From Lingula anatina (Eukaryota; Brachiopoda; Lingulata; Lingulida; Lingulidae): a DNA stretch of 42,374 nucleotides. The notes under the pieces are model-generated. The model was not told the DNA's origin. It worked only from the letters and a program-made list of their open reading frames with translations, and did not search any database. Below are positions 1-10,195 of the stretch, piece after piece. The stretch covers positions 450,660-493,033 of the forward strand of contig NW_019774725.1 in assembly GCF_001039355.2 (NCBI RefSeq). Reading direction: 5' to 3'. The translations under genes were made by a program, and so were the position numbers. Each line of letters opens with the position of its first letter. The stretch's first letter is position 1.

Positions 1-1227
1 GAGAAATCAAGGGGCTCATGATTATATATATAAATACCATAGCATTAATAATAATGGTTACTTATGCACAACTCCTTTCTTATGTTTAAGTCATAACATG
101 GTAAATTCATCTGATTATCACGTAGGTGTAATATTTGGCCTTATCAAATATGTTTTTCATTGCATTAACAAAAATAAGTAAAATGTGTACAAAAGCCTGT
201 TTCAGCAAAATGGTTAAAATAAATTTTTACTCAGAACATATCTTTGGAAGAACCTGCTAGAGGAGAAGACATATATGTTGTGGGAATTATACACCAATAT
301 CATATTCACCATAATCATTGACATAAAGAGCTAGTGCATCATATTTATGACCTAAGTTGAAAATAACCCATTGTAACAGTTAGAAATAAGTACTTTTTGG
401 ACACATAATTGGCCATATTTTTGTAAATTGTAGTCCGGTTATTATAATTCTTTTTTTTTTTTATTTTGCTCCTATGAACAGTGTCTTTGATATCAGTCTA
501 TCAGCAATCTCTAATCATAAATTGTTAATTTATCAGACACTTGTAACATTAACCACATTTAATTGTTCACCCTGATTGTGAAACAGCCGCCTGCTCCAAA
601 TTTTAAAAAAAAATATGGATGTTGATAAAATTTATTCTGAACAGTCTATAAGCCAGGCAGATTCAGTACAATGGCATATGTATTTGTAGGTTGATAAGTT
701 ATTAACTAAAGAAAAAAAAACAACAAAAACCTCATGAAATAATCATAATAGTGATACATTATATATGTATGATGATACATTTCACCACATTATGATGCAA
801 ACACCATCAAATGGAAACAAAAATAAACTTGTTATTAAACCAACTCAACAAATGTTTGTGCCAAGCAGATATTTAGCATTGTACAATATACATGTATTTC
901 AGGAACTGCTCAGAATTATGCTGATTGCCATTTCAATTCTAAATTAAACAAACATCAATGTCGCCTACAAAAATGATACAACTGTACCATATATCTCTTG
1001 CTGTATGAAATACTTGTTGAAATGATGTTTTCAATAGAACTTATATTTTGTTTCATTTTTTTATTTAATTATGAGAAAAACATTCTAAAATGTTTAATCA
1101 AATTTCTTAGTATTATCATTATGCTTCACATATATATCAAGGCTGTTGCAATGTTTTTTTTAATAATCTGCAGAAGCGACTAAAGAATAATTTGCTAGTT
1201 TTGATGATTATGTAAAACTGTTATGGC
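1..1227. other. AT-rich non-coding flank
   Basis: I see no gene here. The open frames are short, AT-driven and lack any recognisable domain or splice structure. Poly-T and poly-A runs are the only notable texture. Confidence 0.5.
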
Positions 1228-1590
1228 GTAACCCAGATAGCAGGACGGCATTGGGCCAACGTTGGCCCAACGCATGGTTGGTAATACTGCCAATATTGGC
1301 CCAACGTTGGCAAGCCAACCAACGACGTTGGGCCAACGTTGGCCCAATGTATGGTTGCTCATTGGCACAACGTTGTACAGGCATTGGCCCAACGTCATCT
1401 TGCCAACCAGCCAACATTGGTCCAACGTCATTTGGCCAACAAAGGCATTGGGCCAACGTCATGCCAATGTTGGAATTCTGACGGTTGGCCTGCCATCGTT
1501 GGCCCAATGTCATACGTCCTACAAACCTTCATTGGGCCAATGTTGGCCCATCGTTGGAGATTTTAAACTGCCAACATTAAGCCAATGTTA
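1228..1590. repeat. Palindromic TTGGCCCAACG minisatellite block, left
   Basis: The block is built from degenerate copies of a short unit around TTGGCCCAACGT, many of them self-complementary (for example GGCCAACGTTGGCC near 1254). Because the unit is palindromic, overlapping frames on both strands stay open here, which is an artefact and not coding. It starts with CCCAGATAGCAGGACG, and the inverse of this, CTTGCTATCTGGG, ends the related block at 3913-4104. The two blocks therefore belong to one family with inverted terminal sequence, probably a foldback or MITE-type element with an internal minisatellite. Confidence 0.75.
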
Positions 1591-2418
1591 ATTATTGCTT
1601 TCAATATTCTTATTTCAAATGAATTTAAAGGCAATACATTAAATATAAGTTTTGATATTTATATTCACGACAAAAAAAGTGATTATAAATTCTACAACTG
1701 ATTTTATTCAAGTGCATGTGTATACATAAGGTTATAATAAAAAGGTATAAACAGTAAATGTAAAAACATAATAATGTTCATTATAATATTCTAAAAGAGT
1801 ATGTGAAGAAACAAAGCATGCTAGATGCATTTGGATTATTGTAATATATGTACCCAAATTAACAGTTAATACAGTGTCAAATTTAATTTTAAAAAACCCT
1901 GCAGACTACAATGACGTTTTGTACAATACAATGTTTGAAGAAAAAAAAAATACATTGCAAAAAGACAAATATACTGACACTAAACAGGGGAAAATGTCAT
2001 TTATATACATGTAAAGGAAAAGTAGGAACAAACTTTTTTTTTTACAAAAAACAGGTCATCGAATCTGAACTAAAACAAAAATAGTGAATAATTACCAGTA
2101 TGCATGTACATATTTTTGCACACCCTAACCTAAATAATATATATTGTTATTTTTAAACTAATCCAAACATCATTTATAATCATAATCACTATAGTATGAA
2201 TAAATCTTTAATGAATAAAAAAAACAACAAAACATTGTATTTTTAGAAGAAGGAGAGCTATAACAAAATTATAAATGGCCATGTAGTAACTGTTTCAATT
2301 TAACTGCATGCAGGCTACATACATATTAACTCTGAAAAAAGAATTGTATATACCCCAGCATAGATATAGATGTACTAAAAAAGAGAATTACATGTGTACA
2401 AAAACATACCCAGTATAT
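1591..2418. other. AT-rich spacer
   Basis: No coding or structured feature is seen. The stretch is AT-rich with several homopolymer runs and separates the minisatellite block from the LTR element. Confidence 0.5.
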
Positions 2419-2635
2419 TGTTGATGCTTTTGAATTAATTCACGTCACAAATCAAATCACTCAGCAATTTGAACCAGTTTGCAATGCTTGTGCTTTTTTC
2501 ATATCCATAACACTAAGAAATGCTACATTCGAGTCCTTGATTTATTAATCATAATTAATAAATGAATAAACAATGGAACATATAGCTCTGCCAAGTTAAC
2601 AACAGTTCATTCAAATGTCAAGTCAAAACACAACA
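2419..2635 (-). repeat. LTR of mini LTR retroelement (3' LTR in element orientation)
   Basis: This 217-bp repeat begins TGTTG and ends CAACA, the TG...CA inverted ends expected of an LTR. It matches 3387-3604 along its whole length with scattered substitutions, by eye roughly three quarters to four fifths identical. The inner flank (plus-strand 2636-2655) read on the minus strand is purine-rich (AAGAAAGGAAGAA directly before TGTTG), as expected for a polypurine tract. Confidence 0.75.
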
Positions 2636-2809
2636 TTCTTCCTTTCTTGGAGAGAAAGCCCTTTTGAACACATGCTAATTGACAGTGCAGTCTTTAAATT
2701 GTTTTTTCAAACATTTGCAAAATAACATATGAACTCCAATTATACTCAAAGTATATATTGCATTGGTTCCCACACCACTCCTGGATTATCGTGTTCATAA
2801 TATAATAGT

Positions 2810-3256
2810 TTAAGTTTTGCAGACTTTTGCAAAGTGATCCAACTTCTGACACAAGTTGCCAAGATTTTCCTCTAGCAGGGCATTCCAGGTCACGACCAAA
2901 GTGTCCCTTAACTCCACATCTGTAACATGTTTTCTCAGTCGGGGGGGTTCTACTTCGTTTTTCATGTCTGAATTCGTGGCGTTTAATGACTACGGTTTCA
3001 CCATACTCACAGTTTCTGGTGTTCCATATACAGGGTTGACTGCCGATGAATATACATGCTTCTCACCTGTTTTTGAAGTCCTGAAAATATCTTGTACACT
3101 GTCACATGTACACCTGACCCTGCAACATAAGCGCGAGTCTCCTGTGAAATGTATTTTAATTTGCTGCCTTTGCTCATTATTCATTCCGTCCGTTGGTTCT
3201 GAAACGATCAATCTTTTTCTGTCAGCGAAGAGTTTAAAACAGTCTACTCTAGCCAT
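2810..3256 (-). pseudogene. Gag-like zinc-knuckle protein, frameshifted
   Basis: Reading on the minus strand, an ATG at 3256 in good context opens a basic N-terminal region that stays open to 2990. In another frame, about 2930-2860, the sequence encodes CYRCGVKGHFGRDLECPARG, a CX2CX4HX5C zinc knuckle of the retroelement gag (nucleocapsid) type. A third frame, to about 2815, gives CQKLDHFAKVC, the remains of a second knuckle. In active relatives the two knuckles lie in one frame, so at least two frameshifts have occurred, one possibly near the run of seven G at 2941-2947. The product would coat element RNA in particles. It lies wholly between the two LTRs. Confidence 0.6.
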
Positions 3257-3386
3257 CGCGTCCAGCGTGACCCAAATGTCTGCGTACTTCTGTATGGTTC
3301 AAATTTCGGAATTTCACTGTTTTCCTGCACTTTTTTCAAAGAAAGTTGGCTTACAGTTTTGCACTAGAGTTTATCCTTGTCGCCAG

Positions 3387-3604
3387 TGTTGATGCCTTCG
3401 AATTAAATCACATCACGAATCAAATAACTCAACAATTTGAATCAGCTTGATAAGCTTCTGCCTTTTTCAAATCCATTACTCTAAGAAACGCTTCATCCGG
3501 GTCCTTGGCCGGCTTATCATAAAAAACGGAATTTCAAAATAGCGGAACGAGTAGCTCTACCAGGTTAACAATAGTTCATTCAAATGTCAAATCAAAACAC
3601 AACA
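3387..3604 (-). repeat. LTR of mini LTR retroelement (5' LTR in element orientation)
   Basis: This 218-bp partner of 2419-2635 has the same TGTTG start and CAACA end and is collinear throughout. The TGG-led candidate primer-binding site lies immediately inside, at 3385 downward on the minus strand. TATAG follows on the outside and resembles TATAT before the other LTR. Confidence 0.75.
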
Positions 3605-3765
3605 TATAGATTTTAAACAAATAGTGCACTAATGCGGGGACTTTGAAGAAAAGAGACAAATAGAGAGAGAAAGAGATAGAGATAATTTAATCATTCTTAT
3701 GATAAATTAAATCAAAATTGACAAAATATGATGTTAGTTCGATCTATGCATTCAGCCTGTCACTG

Positions 3766-3823
3766 GTCAATAATAATAATAATAATAATAATATTAATAA
3801 TAATAATAATAATAATAATAATT
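3766..3823. repeat. (TAA)n microsatellite
   Basis: About 18 copies of AAT/TAA in a row with one interruption (AATATTAAT). A purine-rich GAGA stretch lies just before it, at about 3660-3685. Confidence 0.9.
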
Positions 3824-3912
3824 TTAAAAACGGACATCACCAATGGCAGCTTAACATAAAAAAGACTCTGGTGCAACAAGTTTAATTTTAATTATTTAAT
3901 TAACCTTTAAAA

Positions 3913-4104
3913 AGGTTAAAAATGACATTGGCCCTACATTGGATCAACGTCAAAATAATGATGTTGGTCCTACGTTGGCACAACGGTGGCAGGTCAATGT
4001 CAAAGTGCCAACGATGGCCCAACATTGGCCCAATGGTGGCATGCCAATGCCAACCAAATGCCAACCATGCCAACATTGGCCCTACGTCATCTTGCTATCT
4101 GGGA
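3913..4104. repeat. Palindromic TTGGCCCAACG minisatellite block, right
   Basis: This is the second block of the family seen at 1228-1590, with degenerate units such as CCAACATTGGCC. It ends in CTTGCTATCTGGG, the inverse of the start of the first block. The open frames across it are by-products of the palindromic unit. Confidence 0.7.
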
Positions 4105-4224
4105 AACGGGAGTCGTCTTATTCTAGCGCACCTGTTATAGCAATTGTAGTTGAGGGGAGGGAGGAGGAGACAAATTTTGTATAAGATTTCTTACCTTTGT
4201 CTATTGTTTTCTACTTCTCTATTC

Positions 4225-4300
4225 TCTGTGAACTTCACGTGCAGGCTCCACGGAAACTGGGAATATTCTGCTTCTGTGTTTATATCACGTGACATGAGCC
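4225..4300. promoter_or_regulatory. Two CACGTG E-boxes
   Basis: CACGTG occurs near 4236 (in CTTCACGTGCAG) and near 4287 (in ATCACGTGACAT). The second, flanked as TCACGTGA, resembles bHLH-zip sites of the USF/MiT type. They lie about 130-200 bp upstream of the candidate minus-strand first exon read the other way, so they would be downstream of its ATG. Their role is unproven. Confidence 0.25.
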
Positions 4301-4363
4301 AACGTTGCCATTGGCCAGAAAGTCAAATTGATTGACTCGAACTGGTGTTGGACTTATACTCAC

Positions 4364-4431
4364 CCGTATTGTGTCATCTTCTCGGTCTCTGGTGCCAGTA
4401 AGGCGGCTGTACATCTACTGCTTTTTCTCAT
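4364..4431 (-). CDS. Possible first coding exon, minus strand
   Basis: On the minus strand an ATG at 4431 opens MRKSSRCTAALLAPETEK and a few more residues. It ends in a near-perfect donor, GG|GTGAGTATAAG, at 4364/4363, in phase 2. The upstream sequence (4432-4470) has several CpGs. I find no convincing further exons between here and the window start, so the gene, if real, would run off the left edge or be a remnant. I do not recognise the protein. Confidence 0.25.
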
Positions 4432-5179
4432 GCGCGCTAGTTAATGGACGACCCCCGCATACGTTGGATTATAAACTAATTTATCCCATGCAAACTATAA
4501 ATTTGTTTTTATTAACTAGTAAGCAAAATCTCTTACACTGCTGCAGCACATCATCTTCTAGCTACAATTTTTACATCTGATGGTTTTTAAAAGTTACTGT
4601 TCCTGTGATTCATCAGCTGAGATTGTTTTTTTTTTCTTTTTTTTTTTTTTCAAATAAGTCATATTGTGTAATATTATTCTGTGTTGTTGTTAAAGGGATA
4701 ACAACTGTTTGTATGATATCCATATTTACTAATAAAAATATTGTAAACAACTCCTAGAAATATAACAAATTATGTTTTACCACTAAAATGGCAGTCAACA
4801 CATTTATTAGTACCACCAGACTGTAAGCTGTTGGTACTCCTGGTTTTTGTCCCGACCCGTCTCGTACAGCTCCACCAGCTCCGTGTTCTGGAGCCAGATA
4901 CAAGTCAACATTCTCCTCCTAGACCGCAAGGACCCATGTCCCCATCTCTTGGATTTAGGTCACATATTATCTCAATTTGAACCCTTTTTTTGTCTCAGTT
5001 GGTGCATTATCCTGGGCGTGACATACTTTGAAATGCATCCGTGTCAAAATTTTGGAAAATTTAATGCCAACTATCTCTCAAACCAAAGGAATTATGGGAA
5101 AAATTACAAAAGAATTCTGACTGAAAGTTATATATGAAGATTCCAAATATGCCCTTGGATTTGACAGTTGACCTTTATT

Positions 5180-5188
5180 TCAAGGTCA
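5180..5188. promoter_or_regulatory. TCAAGGTCA extended nuclear-receptor half-site (copy A)
   Basis: TCAAGGTCA matches the extended half-site bound by NR5A and ERR-type receptors as a consensus. It is conserved in all three copies of the repeat family (here, 12136-12144, 17513-17521). The DR1 partner next to it is degenerate in this copy. Confidence 0.35.
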
Positions 5189-5598
5189 AACAGGCCAAAA
5201 TCTCCTAAAAATGGGGATAAAAAATTATATATATATATATATATATGTTTGTGCCAATTTTTAGAAACTACACTGACCTAAGTGGGGGATTACAATTTGG
5301 GACTTCATCTTCGGGAGTTTGGGGTCAATCGGTGCATTTTCACAGGAGAAACAGCCGCTAGATGCCAAAACTGAAAACTCTCTATAAAACTGGAACCCTA
5401 AATAGAAGAGACCTCTTTTGTTTTTTGCATTTCGTAGAGCTTGCCAAGCTCAATACTGGGGGTGGAATCCATTTTTTTGTTTTTGATATGTAGGTTAGGA
5501 GTTGCGCTATATAAAAAAGTACATTTCAATATTAAGCAGTAAAGCAAAATGTGAAATACTCCAAAACTGGCAGAGAAACACCCATGGTTACTATTGAC

Positions 5599-5696
5599 TA
5601 CCCTCTACCAGGCGAGTGATAGATTTTTTACAGATTATTTACAGATATATCTGTGAACATCTGTAAAAAATCTATCACTTGCCCTTGTAGAGGGTA
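5599..5696. mobile_element. 98-bp MITE with 9-bp target duplication
   Basis: The ends are long inverted repeats, starting TACCCTCTACCAGGCGAGTG and ending with the inverse of TACCCTCTACAAGGGCAAGTG (one small gap), each continuing into a shared stem of about 37 bp. Both flanks are ACTATTGAC. The related copy at about 12541-12557 shows the same host sequence with one ACTATTGA only, an empty site. A 9-bp duplication fits Mutator-like or similar elements. Confidence 0.8.
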
Positions 5697-5740
5697 ACTA
5701 TTGACCTTGAATAAGAAGTCATATATTGGCAGCCAAGCTG

Positions 5741-5765
5741 TGACCTTGAAATTGACCTTTGACCT
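5741..5765. promoter_or_regulatory. TGACCTTGA half-site plus DR1 (TGACCTTTGACCT)
   Basis: 5741-5749 is the reverse of TCAAGGTCA. 5753-5765 is TGACCT-T-TGACCT, a perfect DR1 of the RXR/HNF4/PPAR consensus in inverse orientation. Function is untested. Confidence 0.35.
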
Positions 5766-5868
5766 ATTACCATTGGTAAGTATGGAAAAATTATCCTTTA
5801 CCCCAATAAAATCCTTTTTTTTTTTTTGAGGGGGGGGGACAAAATAAACAGTTGTTATCTCTTTAACT

Positions 5869-6233
5869 TGACGGTGTCATTGTGCAATAACAGTACAATT
5901 TACAACTTCTGCACAGTGCATGTGTCCTGCCAGATACCAGTAATGATACATTACAGATGTGTATGCCACTGATAACTACCATGTAAAACTAAAATAGAAA
6001 AATAATATTTTAGAGATTTGAGGACATAAGAAGTTCAACTTGGAACCAGCTATCGGAATGGCAGATGCATGGCTGCATACTGCATTTCTTGTGAAACATT
6101 TTTAATCATTCTCATACTATCTTTATTTTTTTCTTATTTATTTATTTATTTATTTATTAAGTATTTTTTTTTTCTTTTTTTGTGGATCTGANTGTTTGAA
6201 ACTATGACTGAAAATGCAGCTTTAATGTTTCAG
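5869..6233. other. Spacer upstream of the first recognisable Roco exon
   Basis: No exon is seen. There is an N at 6192, a (TTTA)n stretch near 6137-6160 and a poly-T tract ending in the acceptor CAG at 6231-6233. 5' exons of the next gene lie either further upstream, unrecognised, or in missing sequence. Confidence 0.4.
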
Positions 6234-6482
6234 GTCAGTTTTCAGAGGAAATCAATAGACAAGACCCACTACTGCAAGAAGCATATCAACGAGCATGTAA
6301 GGATGGCTTTGAAAGAGTGAAGAGGGCGAGGGTGATACTACTGGGCCATTACGGTGCAGGTAAAACACACCTGAGAAAGAGGCTACTGGGAAAGGAATAT
6401 GATGAAGATAAAGATCCAATCACTAATGGTATAGAAACTGACTACGTTCTTGTTAAGGAGGGTTGGAATTCAGATGAAGCTG
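6234..6482 (+). CDS. Roco gene exon: Roc domain part 1 (P-loop)
   Basis: The exon follows a TTTCAG acceptor and ends at GCTG|GTAAG (phase 1). It encodes a charged lead-in and then [20 protein letters not shown], a strand-P-loop-helix of the GXXXXGKT type, typical of Roc (Ras of complex proteins) domains. The stretch [11 protein letters not shown] after it is in the position of switch I. No ATG in good context precedes the P-loop in frame, so the true start lies in an upstream exon. Confidence 0.85.
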
Positions 6483-9400
6483 GTAAGAATAATTGTACAA
6501 GAATTAAAAAGTGTTTCAATATTGAAATTCATTTACTTCATATATTTCAACTCTTAATATATGACTTGAAGATTTATTAATCTGCAAGGACAATTCTTTT
6601 AATTCCTCCTTGTTTATTATTTATTAACAGCAACTAGATCACCTCAGTCTCTTTGTATTTCATGACAAATAATAAAATTATTATTTTAATTTATAGAGTG
6701 TCATGGGCCAGCAATATCACGTTTGCTTGCTGTTAACACGAGAAAGATACATGAGGAAATCCGGGCAAGTCATGCAGGTAATTCCTGTGTGTGTACAACT
6801 AACTACTAGAACTAGAACATGTTTACCGTATATGTAAAAGTGTCGAGAGGTTTAACTGCAGGAACATTTTCTAATATGAAACGAGAAAATAATTAATCAT
6901 AAAAAACTTAAAATTATATTATAAATATATGATATGCATATTCTTAGAATAATTTTAATGAACATTTGATTAATTTGAATTTTTGAATGAATTACTGTAG
7001 AGTTACAACCCTTGAGCCAAGTTGTGGAGGCAACTAATGCACCAACATCAGAGGAAGTGAAGAAATGTAAGAACTGTGACACTCAAAATATAGAGATGTA
7101 GTGATATAAAACTTGCGGGAACATGAGTTAGCTTAAGTCAGTAGTTCCTATATATGTGATAAACAAAAAGAAGAAACAATTAGAAAAGAAGAAAAAAATT
7201 GATCGAACCATATGTTTGTTAGTGTTCATTCACATGTTTCTTAGTGTTCTTTCTTTTAAAAAAAGGATATTATGACAAAACATTAGTCTAGGCAAATACT
7301 TTGGAGTGATCATGAATAATGTTATCTTGAAGTACTCTGTAGAAGAATCCCAATTGTGATGATATCTTTGTGTGTCAGAATGCCATTTAAAACAATCCAT
7401 AGTCTGTTTCCATTTTAAATATTTATTTATTTATTATTACATTTTGTTATTTAACTATTACACCACAACCCACTTTTAGTACAAACAGCAGTGATGGATC
7501 AAAATGCATACTGATTGTAAGAAAAAATACTGAATTTTTCATTTACCCACATCATCTTATCTCGTTATATATATATGTTGTACCACACAGATACATTAGT
7601 CCTTTACTTTTTTTCTTGAAAAGCCACATCGAAGTCTCCAGAAATGCAGTCTGATGTTATTGAAGAGAAAATTATAGCAGGTATATCAAACATTATACAA
7701 ATATGAAGAAAAGAAAACCATTAAAATAAGGGGCACACCTCCCCTCACAATAGAGGACACCTCTGCTCACAATAGGAGAATGTGTAAGGGGAGACAACTT
7801 AATTGGCTGTCAGACTAGAAATGGCCTTACTCATGTTTTAAGATCATGTAAGACTATTTGTGATCTTAATTTGTACTTTAAGACCAAATCAAGCCCACTA
7901 GTGGCACATGAGTATTATGACGGAGCATAAAGATTACAAGTTGCATAGTTATATGAGATCTTAATTTTATAGGCTTTTGGTGGATTATGCATAAATATCC
8001 ACACTGCACAAGTGGAAAAGATCTAAAACATGNTCATCTTATCTTGTTATATATATGTTGTACCACACAGATACATTAGTCCTTTACTTTTTTTCTTGAC
8101 AAGCTACATCGAAGTCTCCAGAAATGCAGTCTGATGTTATTCAAGAGAAAATTATAGCAGGTATATCAAACATTATACAAATATGAAGAAAAGAAAATCA
8201 TTAAAATACGGGGCACACTAGTATGCTAGATTTAGTCTTAAAGTGCAAATTAAGAACACAAGTGATCTTACATGATCTTAATCATTACAGCAGTAGTATT
8301 AAAATGGACTGAATCTGCTTTTAAGATCAAAAATGATCTAACATCTACCTATTACTTGTAAGTGGTCAAGCAATTTCCTCCTTTAAGACCAAATCAAGCC
8401 TAATAGTGGCACATGAGTATTATGACGGAGCATAAAGATTACAAGTTGCATAGTTATATGAGATCTTGATTTTATAGGCTTTTGGTGGTTTATGCATAAA
8501 GATGCACACTGCACAAGTAGAAAAGATATAAACATGTATTTAATTTGCATTGTTTCTCTCTTTTTATGGCAAGTTTCTACAAAACTTGAAGATGAGAACA
8601 CTTTATCAACAGGTGGACAAATTTCGGCAACACAAGACAAGGAAAGGGGTACAGTAGGGTTTTTCACATCTTAGAAATTTGTTGCAATTATCTTAACCCA
8701 TAATTAATTGCCATCAATATGTAATGACAGATCAGGATGCACAGTAAGGCAGGTAGTCTATTTCCCCTGAATCAAAAGTAGTATAACAATAAGACAAGAC
8801 ATATTACCATGCAGTTTTCTACTGGGTATCTTCTGCACTACAAATTTTGTTAAAATATCCTTGTCTACTATAAATATGGCAAATTTTTTTATTCTCAATG
8901 CGTCTCACCCACATTAGCATAGTATGTTATGGCATAAGGTAATGGCTTCATCATTTCAAACTTGGAATTAATGAATGTAGCAGATACTGTATTTTTTAAG
9001 TAACAAATTCTAAAATAAGAACATTCATATTTAATGGTAACAACACAATTGAAAAGAAGGCACCCTAATAGTTCTTTTCTATACAGTAGAAGCACCAAAA
9101 TGCTACATTAGAAATTGTCAGTTATTTCAAAATTATAGGACCATTCCCAGACCTTATCATACTAACTTTGGATTGATCTATCTCTTAGGGGATTCTTGCT
9201 AAATTGTAATTAGCTAAAGTGGCTTAGAAGTCTGTCACACCTTCTGAAGCTGACAGTGGTAATTAATTATCCCTGAACAGCTTTAGTAGGCATTCGAGAC
9301 ATCTAAGCTGCTTAAGCTTAAAGCAATATAGGGAGAAACCCCTTGGAGATGGACCGATCCTGTTAGATCGATCTAGGTATGGGAACCCAGTCTATGTCTC

Positions 9401-10140
9401 TGTTGAAATGATTAGCCATCACTGTGTAAACCCCTCTAGCTTTTATACTGTAGTTATTACAAGTAATTGATTAGATTTGTGTGTATTCATTTTTAATACT
9501 GAAATATGTAAACTGTGTACATTTATATTTTCAGAACACCAGCCCAGCCCTAGTAGTTCCAAGGAGGCTTTGTCCTATTTAAAAACAGAGGAGAGTATGG
9601 AGCTCCCGCCTGATGTCTTAACACATTTGACAGAAAGCTTGTACGACATTGAAAATCCACCTGCTCGTCTAGCAGTCTGGGATTTTGGAGGGCAAAGTGT
9701 GTATTACAACACCCACCACACATTCCTTTCATCCAGAGCTATTTACATTCTTGCCATTGATATGAGCCTTGCTTTAACAGACAGGCTTGACGACCAATGG
9801 CATGGTGCTGAACACTTCTCAGGAACTATTCTTGGTAAGGCATCCCCCAGCTCTCAATTGTTTATCAATTAGTGAGTATATAATTAACAATTAGTTATAC
9901 AAGTGTTTAAACAGAAAGGATTCATCAAGTCATTTTTGCTACCAATTGTGTTGCTGAATACCAGCTACCAGGTATGAAATGTTGATTGTAGTTAAAATTC
10001 TTAAATTGAATCTGGTTGGATCAGAATTAATATATGCCTCAGTAAAATTTGGTCTTGTTTATCTACTTTTGTATTTGTTGTTTGCATATAGCATTTTCAG
10101 AGCTTGCTTGGAAACAAAGCACTATTACTAGGGAACAAAG

Positions 10141-10195
<55 letters not shown>

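Larger units (their letters stand above)
2419..3604 (-). mobile_element. Gag-only mini LTR retroelement, decayed
   Basis: This is a complete small LTR element of about 1186 bp in minus orientation. Two LTRs of 217 and 218 bp with TGTTG...CAACA ends flank an internal stretch of only 751 bp. Next to the 5' LTR (plus-strand 3386 downward, read in reverse) is CTGGCGACAAGG, so a TGG-initiated candidate primer-binding site lies one base inside. A purine tract lies before the other LTR. The outside flanks are TATAT and TATAG, a near-perfect 5-bp target duplication. The internal part has room for gag only: it codes CCHC zinc-knuckle motifs, and no protease, reverse transcriptase or integrase could fit. 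It is thus a non-autonomous element of the TRIM or gag-only kind. The divergence between the LTRs and the frame breaks show that it is old. Confidence 0.75.
4690..5868. mobile_element. TTAA-flanked inverted-repeat element carrying repeat family copy A
   Basis: The ends are inverted: TTAAAGGGATAACAACTGTTT near 4691 and AAACAGTTGTTATCTCTTTAA near 5867, one mismatch over about 21 bp. If TTAA is the target duplication, the termini begin AGGGATAACAAC, which points to a TTAA-targeting superfamily (piggyBac or Kolobok type); this is inference. The body of about 1.18 kb codes for nothing intact. Its inner part, from about 4803, is the same sequence as 11757-13179 and 17150-17896. A 98-bp MITE is inserted in it at 5599-5696. 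Confidence 0.6.

Noticed and set aside
1195-1591. Five overlapping open frames on both strands
   Set aside because: They arise from a palindromic minisatellite with few stop codons and have repeat composition only.
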